DNA of 27,739 nucleotides. Origin: JBFLYO01 sp040756745. Lineage in GTDB: Bacteria; Bacteroidota; Ignavibacteria; UBA10030; UBA6906. The notes under the pieces are model-generated. The model saw only the letters and a list, made by a program, of their open reading frames with translations. It was not told the origin of the DNA and made no database searches. The DNA is taken from positions 1-27,739 of the forward strand of contig JBFLYO010000040.1 of the NCBI GenBank assembly GCA_040756745.1. Reading direction: 5' to 3'. The stretch's first letter is position 1. Each line of letters starts with the position of its first letter. This document shows, piece after piece, positions 1 through 9,800 of the stretch. Both the position numbers and the translations under genes were made by a program.

Positions 1-224
1 GCGTTCTGCTCATCGACCCAGGCCTTCACCTTCGGATCGCCGAAATCGGCAAGCCAGAGGTAATCGTCCGTCACCTGCGTGCCGTGATAGGTGTCGGTGA
101 CGGGATGCTTCTCAGTAGCTGGATACGCGGGCTTGGGAGGAGCGGAAGGGGTGCAGCCGGGGACTATGACAAAAACGAACAGAAACGGTACCGCAACGGA
201 TTGGCGGAATGATGCGCGCAGCAT
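1..224 (-). CDS. Prolyl oligopeptidase (S9A), N-terminal fragment, runs off the window
   Basis: Reading the minus strand from ATG at 224 gives 74 residues that continue past base 1. The first 24 residues form a lipoprotein signal: a basic start, a hydrophobic stretch and a lipobox VPGC with the lipidated Cys at residue 24. After a Pro-rich linker comes YPATEKHPVTDTYHGTQVTD, then DYLWLADFGDPKVKAWVDEQN. This is the classic start of the S9A beta-propeller domain (YPxT...D.YHG..V.DPYRWLE...W...QN). Family members are serine peptidases that cut after proline in short peptides. The Ser-Asp-His triad lies outside the window and cannot be checked. Lipidation implies an envelope location. The family call is firm; the substrate is unknown. 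Confidence 0.85.
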   Translation of the reverse strand, partial: MLRASFRQSVAVPFLFVFVIVPGCTPSAPPKPAYPATEKHPVTDTYHGTQVTDDYLWLADFGDPKVKAWVDEQN

Positions 225-310
225 GAGGTGACTCCACGGAGGTGGGTGATGAATCAACGGAATGTGGGAGGAAATTACGGGAGGAAAGGCGGAATGTCAA
301 GAAAAAGGCT

Positions 311-345
311 GATTGAGGATTGAGGATGGAGAATTGAGGATTGAT
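311..345. repeat. Heptamer repeat, five units of RATTGAG type
   Basis: Five consecutive 7-bp units read GATTGAG, GATTGAG, GATGGAG, AATTGAG and GATTGAT. They lie in the gap between the divergent peptidase start (224) and the end of the secreted-protein gene (426). The same kind of 7-bp periodic repeat recurs at 20541-20589 and 21160-21293, so this is a dispersed family. The rest of 225-425 shows no gene or clear terminator. Confidence 0.7.
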
Positions 346-425
346 AATGAAATGGGAAGACGGAAGATGGAGAGATTGCTCGCTCCACTTCCGTCTTTAC
401 CACAGAACGGGGAATGGCTCAAGTG

Positions 426-923
426 TCAGTACTCGAATTCCTCGAGGGGCTCGATGATCGCCATCCCTTTGTTTTCGCTGCTCCTACCGGTCCGTCGTTC
501 GTAAGCAAGCCAGGTGCAGACGTGCTTGACCTTCGGGTTGTCGGTGAACAGCGCTGTGCGGGTGATCGCATAGTGCCCCATGGAACTCTCCAGCCTGTCG
601 AGCGCGAAGGCGGCCAGGACGCGCGCACCCGGATCGGCCTGCTCGTCCTTCACGATCGCCATTAGCGGGATCACGGTGGCGGAGAACGACTGTTCGGGCC
701 GAATGGTCCTCAGATCGCGGACCAATTGCGCGGCATCGGCCTGCATGCCCGGGATGTTGCTCGTCAGTGCAAGGACAACATTCTGCTCGATCAGGTTGAT
801 GCGGGCCTGCGGCAGCGCTGCGATGTAGTCGTCCCCCTCTCCCGCGAATGCAGGGGCCGCGAAGAGGAGCGTGCCGACGACCAGTGTCGCGGCAGCAATG
901 AAGCGGTAAGCATGCCTCTTCAT
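426..923 (-). CDS. Small secreted protein of unknown function
   Basis: A 165-aa protein with a clear signal peptide: KRHAYR start, a hydrophobic core at about residues 8-22, and an AFA cleavage motif before GEGDD. The mature part is largely helical, with ARVLAAFALDRLES resembling a single HEAT-like helical pair. No catalytic motif or metal-site pattern is visible. The start at 923 is supported by a strong GGAGGGAG ribosome-binding site about 6 nt upstream. It lies downstream of, and in the same direction as, the helicase C-terminal half, with about 100 bp between them. I do not recognise the family. An exported regulatory or structural role is possible but unsupported. Confidence 0.7.
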   Translation of the reverse strand: MKRHAYRFIAAATLVVGTLLFAAPAFAGEGDDYIAALPQARINLIEQNVVLALTSNIPGMQADAAQLVRDLRTIRPEQSFSATVIPLMAIVKDEQADPGARVLAAFALDRLESSMGHYAITRTALFTDNPKVKHVCTWLAYERRTGRSSENKGMAIIEPLEEFEY

Positions 924-1022
924 GACTCCCTCCTGTACGGTGATGATGTGGATAGATGAGTGAAACTCTATCTGCTGCTACGGGAGGGGTCCGGGGGAAG
1001 TTACAACAGGGTACAACGGGAC

Positions 1023-2048
1023 TTATTCTTCGTCAATCACCCAGGTGTCGAGGAGATTGTCCGGCATTCCTGCGATAAAGCGGGAGGGTTTTGAGAGGAC
1101 GAGGCCGGAATCGCGGTCGTAGATGTTGATTGGGTAGGTAATGAAGAGGTTCTCCTGCGCGCGCGTGCACGCCACGTACATCAGTCGGCGTTCTTCCTCC
1201 ATCGCCTCGTCGCTGATGGCCGCGCGCGTTGCGGGGAACCGGCCGTCGAGGGCGTACAAAACGAACACGCTGTGCCACTCCAGCCCCTTGGCGCTATGGA
1301 TCGTGGAGAGGACCAGCTTCTCGTCGTCTGTCCCCGGCGGCGCGATGTCGATGACGCTTTCGGTGGCCGGCTCAAGCGCGATGTCGTTGAGCAGAGTCGA
1401 GACGCTCCTGTAGCGCTCAGTGATCTGCTGGAACATGTCAAGGTCCTTGCGGCGCTTGACGAAATCGTCATATCGCCGCTTGAAGATCGGCTCATAGTAA
1501 TTGAGCAGCGTCTGCACCTTGTCGGCTGGAGCGATATGGGTGGGACTGGCCTTCTTCAGCGTGTCGAAGAGTGTCAGCAGTTTGTCCGAATACCCCCGAA
1601 ACCCCGCCCAGAAGGTCGGGAGGGTGGAAGATGTGCCGGCGTTGACCCGCCTGGCCAGGACGTCTTCGATCACCTTTTCGGCAGTGCGCGGCCCGACACC
1701 GTCGACGAGCAGCAGTATCCTGTTCCAGGCCACCGCGTCGCGCGGATTTTCCAGCACTCGGAGGTACGCCACCAGATCCTTGATATGGGCTGTCTCGATA
1801 AACTTGAATCCCCCATACTTGACAAATGGGATGTTGGCCTTGTTGAGCTCGATTTCGAGATCGAAGGAGAGAAAGCCGGATCGGAAGAGGACGGCAATAG
1901 TGCTGAGCGGCACCCCCTGTTCGCGCAATTCCAGCACCTTCTGCACGACGAACCTTGACTGCAGGTTCTCGGTCTGCGCGACGACGATGCTCGGCAACTC
2001 GCCGCCAAGCTTGTGGGTGAAGAGCTCTTTTGTGTACTTGTGGCGCAT
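1023..2048 (-). CDS. uvrD: UvrD/PcrA-type DNA helicase, C-terminal half (domain 2) only
   Basis: A 341-aa product covering only the second RecA-like domain of a superfamily 1A helicase. Visible elements are AVLFRSGFLS (motif IV), KYGGFKFIETAHIKDLVAYL (IVa region), LSTIHSAKGLEW (motif V) and EERRLMYVACTRAQENLFI (motif VI), followed by a normal C-terminus ending DTWVIDEE. Walker A and DExx box are absent; they are in the separate half at 15816-16814, same strand. The first residues, MRHKYTKELF, continue the sequence where that half stops (NEILRRARE). An upstream in-frame TTG at 2099 would add 17 residues unlike a helicase and overlaps the thrA -35 box, so ATG 2048 is preferred. No Shine-Dalgarno is visible before it. 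The frame is open throughout, so this is either a recent break or a functional split protein. Confidence 0.8.
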   Translation of the reverse strand: MRHKYTKELFTHKLGGELPSIVVAQTENLQSRFVVQKVLELREQGVPLSTIAVLFRSGFLSFDLEIELNKANIPFVKYGGFKFIETAHIKDLVAYLRVLENPRDAVAWNRILLLVDGVGPRTAEKVIEDVLARRVNAGTSSTLPTFWAGFRGYSDKLLTLFDTLKKASPTHIAPADKVQTLLNYYEPIFKRRYDDFVKRRKDLDMFQQITERYRSVSTLLNDIALEPATESVIDIAPPGTDDEKLVLSTIHSAKGLEWHSVFVLYALDGRFPATRAAISDEAMEEERRLMYVACTRAQENLFITYPINIYDRDSGLVLSKPSRFIAGMPDNLLDTWVIDEE

Positions 2049-2092
2049 GGAAGTTGGAACATGATAGGAATTGTGGGACTGATTCACAACAA

Positions 2093-2120
2093 TTGACAAC
2101 CGGCCGCGGAGTATTATATT
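2093..2120 (+). promoter_or_regulatory. Sigma70-like promoter of the thrA-thrB-thrC operon
   Basis: TTGACA at 2093-2098 is followed, after a 16-bp spacer, by TATATT at 2115-2120. Transcription would begin near 2127, leaving a leader of about 27 nt before the thrA ATG at 2154. That is too short for a classic attenuator with a leader peptide. The promoter lies within 50 bp of the start of the minus-strand helicase half. Confidence 0.6.
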
Positions 2121-2153
2121 CCATTATCGGGAATTTGACAGGATTGTACATTC

Positions 2154-4613
2154 ATGAAGGTCATGAAGTTCGGCGGCTCATCCGTTGCCACGGCGGAGCG
2201 CATTCGTTCCGTCGCGTCCATCATACTTGCAGCAGCACGGAGAGAGCGCGTTATCGTAGTGGTTTCCGCTTTTCAGGGGGTGACGAATCAGCTTCTGGAA
2301 TGCGCAAACCTTGCTGAGCACGGCGACGAGAGATTCAGACCCGTGTACGAAACCCTCGCCGGGCGCCACAGAGATGCCCTGCGAGATCTGCACAACGGCC
2401 GGCCGCCGAAACGGGTGACGGCGGACCTGGAGCAGATGCTCGCGGAACTGTATGACGCTCTCCACGGTGTATACCTGCTCCGGCATGGCTCCCCTCAGGC
2501 CCTTGACCTGACGGCGAGCTTCGGGGAGCGGCTGTCGGCCCTGATCCTCGCGTCGTACCTGTCGCGCACGCGGCCGGCGCACGTTCTCGACGCCCGGCAA
2601 TGCGTTCACACCGACGACCAGTTTACCCGCGCCGGAGTGTTGATGGACAGGACCCAGCGTGCGGTCAGAGGATACATCAACGCGCTGTCTGCCCGGTCCG
2701 GAAGGGTCATCCCCGTGGTCACAGGCTTCATCGGGGCGACGGAAGACGGCCGCACGACCACGCTGGGGCGCAACGGCTCGGATTATTCCGCCGCCATCGT
2801 CGGAGCGGCGGTCAGGGCTTCGTCCATCGAAATCTGGACGGATGTCGACGGGATCCTCAGCGCCGATCCGCAAGCGGTGACCTCCGCCTTCGTTATCCCT
2901 CAGCTCTCCTATGAGGAGGCGATGGAGCTCTCCTATTTCGGAGCGAAGGTGCTCCACGCTGCCACGATTGCGCCGGCGGTCTCCCAGCGCATTCCGATCG
3001 TCATCAAGAACACGTACAATCCCTCCTCTCCCGGCACGCGCATCTCACAGCATGCGGAGCCATGGGAAGGCGTAGCCAAGGGGATTACCTCCGTGGACGA
3101 TTGTACGTTGCTGACGCTTCGCGGGATGAGCATGGTGGGTGTGCCCGGCACGGCGGAACGGCTCTTCCGTTGCCTGGCGTCAAGCGGCGTGAATGTCATC
3201 CTGATCTCCCAGGCATCGTCGGAGCATACCATCTGTTTCGCCATCAGCGCCGGAGACGTCCCCGCAGCACGGCGCGCGGTGGCCGCGGAGTTCCGGTATG
3301 AGCTTCAACACAATCTCACCCTGCTGGATGAGAAGCCGCGTCAGACCATCGTGGCGGTGGTGGGGGAGGGCATGAGGGGAACGCCGGGTGTTTCCGGGAA
3401 AGTGTTCCAGGCCCTCGGCAGGAACAGTGTGAATGTATCGGCAATCGCCCAGGGAGCGTCGGAACGGAACATTTCGTTCGTTATTGATTCGAGTCGAAAA
3501 CTTCGGGCCCTGAACGTCATCCACGAAGCGTTCTTCGAAAAGACGAAGAAACTTGCCGTCATCGTGATCGGCGTCGGCAACATCGGGGGCGCACTCCTTC
3601 GACAGCTCCACCAGCAGCGTGCCTTTCTCCGCGACCACCGGTTCGACGTGCACGTGCTTGGCATCGCAAACAGCAAACGCATGCTGGTCTCCCCTCAGGG
3701 GATTGATCTCGGAAGGTGGAAGGAAGAGCTCCAGCGCTCCCCGCATCGCATGGAGTCCGGCGCTCTCCTCCGCCACCTGGCTGCCCTGGAATTCACCAAC
3801 GCGGTCGTGATCGATTGCACGGCGAGCTCGGAGATTGTAAACCTGTATGAGGACTTCGTCCGGCTGAACATGCACATTGTTACGCCAAACAAGAACGCCA
3901 ACGTGCTTCCATGGAAACGGTACAAGCGCCTGATGGATCTGCTGCAGGCGCGTCAGAAGTATTTTCTCCATGAAGCGAATGTGGGTGCGGGATTGCCGGT
4001 CATTTCGACGCTGAACGACCTCGTGGCGAGCGGAGATACCGTGGTGAAGATCGAGGGGGTGTTTTCCGGAACGCTGAGCTACCTCTTCAATCATTTCGAC
4101 GGGATGAAACCGTTCAGCGCACTCGTCCAGGAGGCTGTAGAGCTCGGCTACACGGAGCCGGACCCACGCGAAGATCTCTGCGGAAACGATGTCGCGCGGA
4201 AGCTGCTGATCCTTGCACGACAACTCGGGTTGCCGATGGATCTGCGCCATGTGCGCGTGGAGAACCTGGTCCCGCAACCGCTGCGGAAGGGGCGGCTCCC
4301 CCGGCTATTCTACCGGCGGCTGTCGCATTACGACGCTGCTATGCAGAGGAAACTGCTCGCCGCGCGGAAGCGGGGTGCGACGTTGCGCTACATAGGGATT
4401 CTGCAGGGACGGGCCGCGTTTGCCGGGGTCAAGGAGATTCCCGCCGATCACCCGTTCGCCGCCACGCATGGAAGCGACAACATTATTGCGTTCACGACGC
4501 ATCGGTATGCGCGGACACCCCTCGTCGTTCAGGGGCCTGGAGCGGGGGCAGACGTCACGGCGATGGGGGTGTTCTCGGACCTTCTCAAACTCCTCCACTA
4601 CCTGCCGCATTAG
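2154..4613 (+). CDS. thrA: Bifunctional aspartokinase / homoserine dehydrogenase
   Basis: An 819-aa fused enzyme catalysing the first and third steps of the aspartate pathway to threonine and methionine. The kinase domain (about 1-290) begins MKVMKFGGSSVA, with KFGGSS at residues 5-10, and contains TLGRNGSDYSAA and WTDVDGI. A central regulatory region (about 300-460) has ACT-type repeats (GMSMVGVPGTAERLF; VVGEGMRGTPGVSGKVF), the usual site of threonine feedback. The dehydrogenase has a Rossmann motif, VIGVGNIGGALL, near residue 472. It also has TPNKNAN, EANVGAGLPVI, EGVFSGTLSYLFN and GNDVARKLLILAR, which carries the catalytic-site Lys. Length matches E. coli ThrA-type fusions. The stop codon directly abuts the thrB ATG. 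Confidence 0.95.
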   Translation: MKVMKFGGSSVATAERIRSVASIILAAARRERVIVVVSAFQGVTNQLLECANLAEHGDERFRPVYETLAGRHRDALRDLHNGRPPKRVTADLEQMLAELYDALHGVYLLRHGSPQALDLTASFGERLSALILASYLSRTRPAHVLDARQCVHTDDQFTRAGVLMDRTQRAVRGYINALSARSGRVIPVVTGFIGATEDGRTTTLGRNGSDYSAAIVGAAVRASSIEIWTDVDGILSADPQAVTSAFVIPQLSYEEAMELSYFGAKVLHAATIAPAVSQRIPIVIKNTYNPSSPGTRISQHAEPWEGVAKGITSVDDCTLLTLRGMSMVGVPGTAERLFRCLASSGVNVILISQASSEHTICFAISAGDVPAARRAVAAEFRYELQHNLTLLDEKPRQTIVAVVGEGMRGTPGVSGKVFQALGRNSVNVSAIAQGASERNISFVIDSSRKLRALNVIHEAFFEKTKKLAVIVIGVGNIGGALLRQLHQQRAFLRDHRFDVHVLGIANSKRMLVSPQGIDLGRWKEELQRSPHRMESGALLRHLAALEFTNAVVIDCTASSEIVNLYEDFVRLNMHIVTPNKNANVLPWKRYKRLMDLLQARQKYFLHEANVGAGLPVISTLNDLVASGDTVVKIEGVFSGTLSYLFNHFDGMKPFSALVQEAVELGYTEPDPREDLCGNDVARKLLILARQLGLPMDLRHVRVENLVPQPLRKGRLPRLFYRRLSHYDAAMQRKLLAARKRGATLRYIGILQGRAAFAGVKEIPADHPFAATHGSDNIIAFTTHRYARTPLVVQGPGAGADVTAMGVFSDLLKLLHYLPH

Positions 4614-5561
4614 ATGAGATCCCTCAAGGTGCGAGTCTTCGGCCCGGCGACGATTGCCAATCTCGGCTCGGGGTTCGACGTGCTGGGTATTGCCATCGAT
4701 CGTCCGGGCGATATCGTCGTGGCGGAGCGGCGAAAGGAACGGGGCCTCGAGTTCTGCGTTGACGCTCCAAACGCCAGCGTTCCTTCGGACTCCCGCACCA
4801 ACGTCGCTTCGCACGTCGCCTCACTGATGCTGGATGAGCTCCGCCCTCCGTTCGGCATCAGAATGACGCTTTACAAACAGATGCCTGTGGGGTCAGGGCT
4901 GGGGAGTTCGGCCGCCAGCAGTGTCGCTTCCGTCGTCGCAGTAAACGCGTTGCTGCAGAAGCCGCTCAAGCGACCCGACCTGCTCGGTTTCGCCGTCGAG
5001 GGGGAACGAAAAGCATCGGGTGCGCCCCATGCAGACAATGTTGCTCCTTCGCTGCTCGGCGGCGCGTGTCTCATCAGGAGCTACGACCCGCTCGACGTGA
5101 TCCGGGTCCCGGTACCCACTGCCATCGTGTGGGTCGTGGTACATCCCCATACCGTCATCAGAACTGAAGAGGCGCGCAGCATCCTGCCCAAGGCGGTGAC
5201 GTTGCAGACGGCCATCCGCCAGTGGGGGAATATCAGCGGGCTGACGATCGGGCTTGCCTCGGGAGACCTTTCTCTTGTCGGGAAGTGCCTGGAGGATGCC
5301 ATCGCCGAGCCTGTGCGCGGCAATCTCATCCCCGGATTCCACGAAGTGAAGGCGGCAGCGCTCGCTGCCGGAGCGTTTGGGTGTTCGATATCTGGCTCGG
5401 GTCCCTCCATGTTTGCCATCGCGTCGTCATTTGCGTCGGCGCATCGTGTGGCCAGGGCAATGCGAAACACCTTCGCCGACAGCGCCGGGGTGGAATGTGA
5501 CACCTACGTTTCCCGCGTCAATCGTGCGGGGGCCAGAGTATTATGGAAGCGCGCGTCATGA
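4614..5561 (+). CDS. thrB: Homoserine kinase
   Basis: A 315-aa GHMP-family kinase that phosphorylates L-homoserine for threonine synthesis. The N-terminus (VRVFGPATIANLGSGFDVLG) is the family's substrate-side motif. PVGSGLGSSAASS at about 91-103 is the ATP-binding GHMP loop, and SGSGPSMFAI near the C-terminus is the GHMP C-terminal motif. Length is normal. Translation starts at the base after the thrA stop, and the end overlaps thrC by 4 nt (ATGA), so the three genes are very likely translationally coupled. Confidence 0.95.
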   Translation: MRSLKVRVFGPATIANLGSGFDVLGIAIDRPGDIVVAERRKERGLEFCVDAPNASVPSDSRTNVASHVASLMLDELRPPFGIRMTLYKQMPVGSGLGSSAASSVASVVAVNALLQKPLKRPDLLGFAVEGERKASGAPHADNVAPSLLGGACLIRSYDPLDVIRVPVPTAIVWVVVHPHTVIRTEEARSILPKAVTLQTAIRQWGNISGLTIGLASGDLSLVGKCLEDAIAEPVRGNLIPGFHEVKAAALAAGAFGCSISGSGPSMFAIASSFASAHRVARAMRNTFADSAGVECDTYVSRVNRAGARVLWKRAS

Positions 5562-6877
5562 AGTACGTAAGTACGCGGGGGGAATCTCCCGCCGCGACAT
5601 TCCGTGACGCACTCTTTGCCGGGCTTCCGCCCGATGGGGGGCTTTACGTTCCCGAAACATTTCCGCGGCTACCGGATCGATTCGTGAAATCGCTTGGAGC
5701 GCTATCGCTCGATGCGATCTGCCGCGAGATCCTCTCGCTGTTCATCGACGATGTCCCGCCCGATGAACTGTCGGGGCTGCTCGCCAGAGCGTGGAACTTC
5801 CCCATTCCTCTGAAGCATCTGGAAGACAATCTCTATCTGCTCGAGCTGTTCCATGGTCCGACACTGGCCTTCAAAGACGTGGGAGCGAGATTCCTCGCAG
5901 AAACCCTCTCCCACTACCTTGCTCAAGCGGTGCGGGACGTAAGCATCGCTGTTGCGACCTCCGGAGACACCGGGAGCGCGGTTGCTCACGGTTTTTTTGG
6001 CGTGAAGCATATCAGGGTGTATGTGCTCTACCCCTCAGGCAGGATCAGCCGTTTGCAGGAGCAGCAAATGGCGACGCTGGGGGAGAACATCGTCGCTCTT
6101 GAAGTCGAAGGGACATTTGACGACTGCCAGGCTCTGGTGAAGCGGGCGCTGGCGGACACCGAGCTCGCACGCGCGATCAACCTGACTACGGCGAATTCCA
6201 TGAACCTCGGCCGGTTGATTCCGCAAATTGTCTATTACGTGTGGGGGATTGCGCAGTGGCAAGAGAAATCCTCAGACGCGTCTCACCGGAGGGTTGATGG
6301 TTTCACCGTGGTTGTCCCCAGCGGAAATTTCGGGAATCTGACCGCGGCGGCGTATGCTCAGGAAATAGGAGCCCCGATTCGCCAGCTTGTCGCAGCAACG
6401 AATGCAAACGATGTCGTTCCACGGTATCTTGATACGGGAAGGTTTGAACCAGGAGAATCCCTGCAAACGTATTCGAACGCCATGGATGTGGGGAGCCCGA
6501 GCAACGTTGCGCGCCTGCAGGCATTGGTCGGGGGCCGGATCGACGAACTGCGCCGCAGGATCCGGGGTGTGAGCATCTCCGATGAGGAAACGCTGGCGGA
6601 GATGAGGCGGACGTACGAGCGTACGGGAGCTATTCTTGATCCGCACACAGCCGTGGGGGTAGCAGCGGCGCGCAGGGAGGGAGGATCGGATCCCATCATC
6701 GTGGTGGCGACTGCCCATCCGGCAAAATTCCCTGAGGTTGTGCAAGAGGCGCTGGGATTCCCTGCTCCTTTGCCACAGCGGTTACAGGAGTGCCTTGGAC
6801 GGCCGAAGAAGAGTGTGCCGCTGCCGGCCGACTACGGGGCATTCAGGGCTGTGCTCACGAGGAACGATCCATCGTGA
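5558..6877 (+). CDS. thrC: Threonine synthase
   Basis: PLP-dependent enzyme converting O-phospho-L-homoserine to threonine, about 439 aa. The start MKYVSTRGESP at 5558 gives an ATGA overlap with thrB and matches the family's N-terminus. An in-frame ATG at 5543 would add five residues (MEARV) and looks less natural. The PLP lysine is in GPTLAFKDVGARF, Lys106 from this start. SGDTGSAVAHGF and PSGNFGNLTAAAYA are the phosphate-binding and cofactor loops, and the HPAKFPEVV tail is typical. The 3' end overlaps the converging czcA gene by 23 bp. Confidence 0.95.
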   Translation: MKYVSTRGESPAATFRDALFAGLPPDGGLYVPETFPRLPDRFVKSLGALSLDAICREILSLFIDDVPPDELSGLLARAWNFPIPLKHLEDNLYLLELFHGPTLAFKDVGARFLAETLSHYLAQAVRDVSIAVATSGDTGSAVAHGFFGVKHIRVYVLYPSGRISRLQEQQMATLGENIVALEVEGTFDDCQALVKRALADTELARAINLTTANSMNLGRLIPQIVYYVWGIAQWQEKSSDASHRRVDGFTVVVPSGNFGNLTAAAYAQEIGAPIRQLVAATNANDVVPRYLDTGRFEPGESLQTYSNAMDVGSPSNVARLQALVGGRIDELRRRIRGVSISDEETLAEMRRTYERTGAILDPHTAVGVAAARREGGSDPIIVVATAHPAKFPEVVQEALGFPAPLPQRLQECLGRPKKSVPLPADYGAFRAVLTRNDPS

Positions 6878-9800
6878 AGAATGCCATACCTCCAGCATGC
6901 TGAGCACCCTTGCGTCCCTCCACCCAATCGAAGACGACGGGCAATACGACAAGCGTCAGGAACGTGGATGTGATCAGTCCGCCGATCACGACGGTTGCCA
7001 GGGGCCTCTGCACCTCGGCGCCTGCGGTCGTCGAGATCGCCATGGGGATGAACCCCAGGCTTGCCACGAGCGCGGTGGTCAGCACCGGGCGGAGGCGCAC
7101 CTCCGACCCCCTGACGACGGCTTCCTGCAGACTCATTCCTTCCTTCATCAGGATGTTGTAATACGAAAGCATCACCAATCCGTTCAGCACGGCAACACCG
7201 AAGAGTGCAATGAAGCCCACCCCTGCGGAGATCGAAAACGGCATGCCCCGGAGCCACAGTGCCACCACGCCCCCGACGACAGCAAGAGGTATAGCTGAGA
7301 GGATGATTAGCGCCTGTCGGAGCGACGACACGGACATATACAGCAAGAGGGAGATCAACAGCAGTGCGATTGGAACAACGATCAGGAGGCGATCGCGGGC
7401 GCGCTCAAGATTTTCAAATTCGCCTCCATAGGCGAGGGCGTACCCTGGAGGAAGCTTCACATGACGGGCAATCTCGGTCTGAACCTCCCGGACAAAGCCT
7501 TCGATGTCCCGATCGCGTACGTTGCAATCGACCACGAGCAGCCTTCTCCCGCGCTCGTGGGTGATTTCCGCGGGGCCTTCTGTCATCACGAAATCGGCTA
7601 TGTCACCGAGGCGGACCATCGTCTTGTTCGGGGTGGGAACAAGGAGGCTCCTGATGGCATCGATGTTCTCACCTGACTTCCTGGTGAACCTGACGACCAG
7701 ATCGAATTGCCGCTCCCCTTCATAGATCTTGCCGACCTCCGTACCTACCATTGCCGTCTGAATCAGCAAGTTGACGTCCGAGACGTTGATGCCGTAGCGC
7801 GCGACCTTCTGCCGGTCGATCACGATTTGCAGCTGGGGGAGCCCCTCCACCTGCTGGGCGCGGACATCTGCTGAGCCGGGGATCCGCTGGAGAACGCTGA
7901 CGACCTGATCGCCGATCCGCGCGAGCGTGACAAGGTCGTCGCCGAAGACTTTGATGCCGACATCGGAGCGGACCCCTGCGATCAGCTCGTTGAAGCGCAT
8001 CTCGATGGGCTGGGAGAAGCCGCCCCAGATACCGGGGATGCGGTTCATTGCTTGCGTCATCTGGACGATCATCTCCTCCTTGGATCGCGCCGTGCGCCAC
8101 TCCTCCCTTGGCTTCATGTTGATGTATACGTCCGTCTGGTGCACGCTCATCGGGTCATTGGCGATCTCAGGTCTGCCGGTCTTGCTGACGACGTTAACCA
8201 CCTCCGGTATTGTCTTGAGTTCACGCTCGAGCAGCTGGGCCGTATGGATCGATGCGTTGAGCGAGATGCTGGGGAGGCGGCGCAATTCGATGAGAATGTC
8301 CCCCTCATCGAGCGTGGGAATGAATTCGCCGCCCAGCTGTGTGAACAGACCGAGAGCCCCGGCGACCATCGCCACTGCGCCACCGATGACCAATGCTTTC
8401 CGCCGGAGCGCGATGCGAAGCGTAGTGTGGTACGCGGGTCGCAGGAACTTCATGATGGGGCTTTCCTTCTCCGAGATCCTTTTCCTGAGGAGCAGCGTGC
8501 TCATGACCGGGACGTACGTCAGTGTTAGAATCAACGCGCCAATCAGAGCGAAGATGACCGTGTACGCCATCGGCCGGAACATCTTTCCTTCGATCCCCTG
8601 CAGCGTCAGGATCGGGAGATACACGAGCGTGATGATTGAGACGGCGAAGAGGATCGGTCTGCCGACTTCAAGGAAGGAACCGAGAAGCGTTTGATCGACT
8701 GTCTCCTGCAGCAAGGCAGCCGTGCCGTGCTGGCGCTCGTGGAGCCGCCGGATCGCATTCTCCACGAGCACAACAGCGCCATCGACAATCATGCCGAAAT
8801 CGATAGCCCCCAGCGACATCAGGTTGCCCGAATCGCCGGCGATGTTCATTACGATGATCGCAAAGAGCATCGAGAGCGGGATGACTGATGCGACAATGAA
8901 CCCGCCGCGAAGGTTCATGAGCAGGAGAAACAGGATCATCACGACGAGGATCGCACCCTCCAGGAGATTCGTCGTTACGGTCGTGATGGTCCTGCCAACC
9001 AGCTCGGTGCGGTCGTAGAAGGGGACAATTGCCACGCCGGGAGGCAGAGTTCTTTCGATTGCGGCCATCTTCTCCTTCACTCTGCCGATGACCTCCCGTG
9101 CATTGGCGCCTTTGAGCATCATCGTGATCCCGCTGACGACCTCGCTTTCGCCGTCCCTGGTGACGGCACCCTGCCGGATTGCGGCTCCGATTCCGACCTC
9201 CGCGACATTGCGGACATAAATGGGTGTGCCCCCTTCGGACCTGACGATGATGTCGCCGATCTCTTCCCTGGTCTTCGCGATGCCTATGCCGACGATGAGA
9301 TACTGTTCCTGCTTGTGCTCGATGTATCCTCCGGCGGCATTTGCGTTGTTGTTGGCTACAGCCTCGATGACGTCGCGAAGTGACAGATCGTACTTGAGCA
9401 GTTTCTGGGGGTCGATGAGCACCTGGTACTGCTTGAGCTCGCCGCCGAACGTATTGACTTCGGCAAGCCCCGGCGTCCCGGCGAGTTGACGTTTGACAAT
9501 CCAGTCCTGGATCGTGCGGAGGTCCATGGGGGAGTAGCCGTCCCCCTTGATCTCGTACTGATAGATGTCGCCGAGACCCGTGGTCATCGGGCCGAGCTCA
9601 GGATCAGGGATCCCTGGTGGAAGCTCGGCCTTCGCTTCCTGAAGCTTCTGTGCGACGAGCTGGCGGGCAAAGTACGAATCAACACCGTCTTCGAAGACTA
9701 CAGTCACAGCCGACAACCCAAACTTGGAAGTGGAACGCACCTCCTCTACACTCGGGAGGTTCTGCATCGCGATTTCGATGGGGTAAGTGACCAGGCGTTC

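Noticed and set aside
2049..2099. A TTG start giving 17 more residues on the helicase C-terminal half.
   Set aside because: The extra residues have no helicase similarity, there is no ribosome-binding site, and the TTG overlaps the thrA -35 box.
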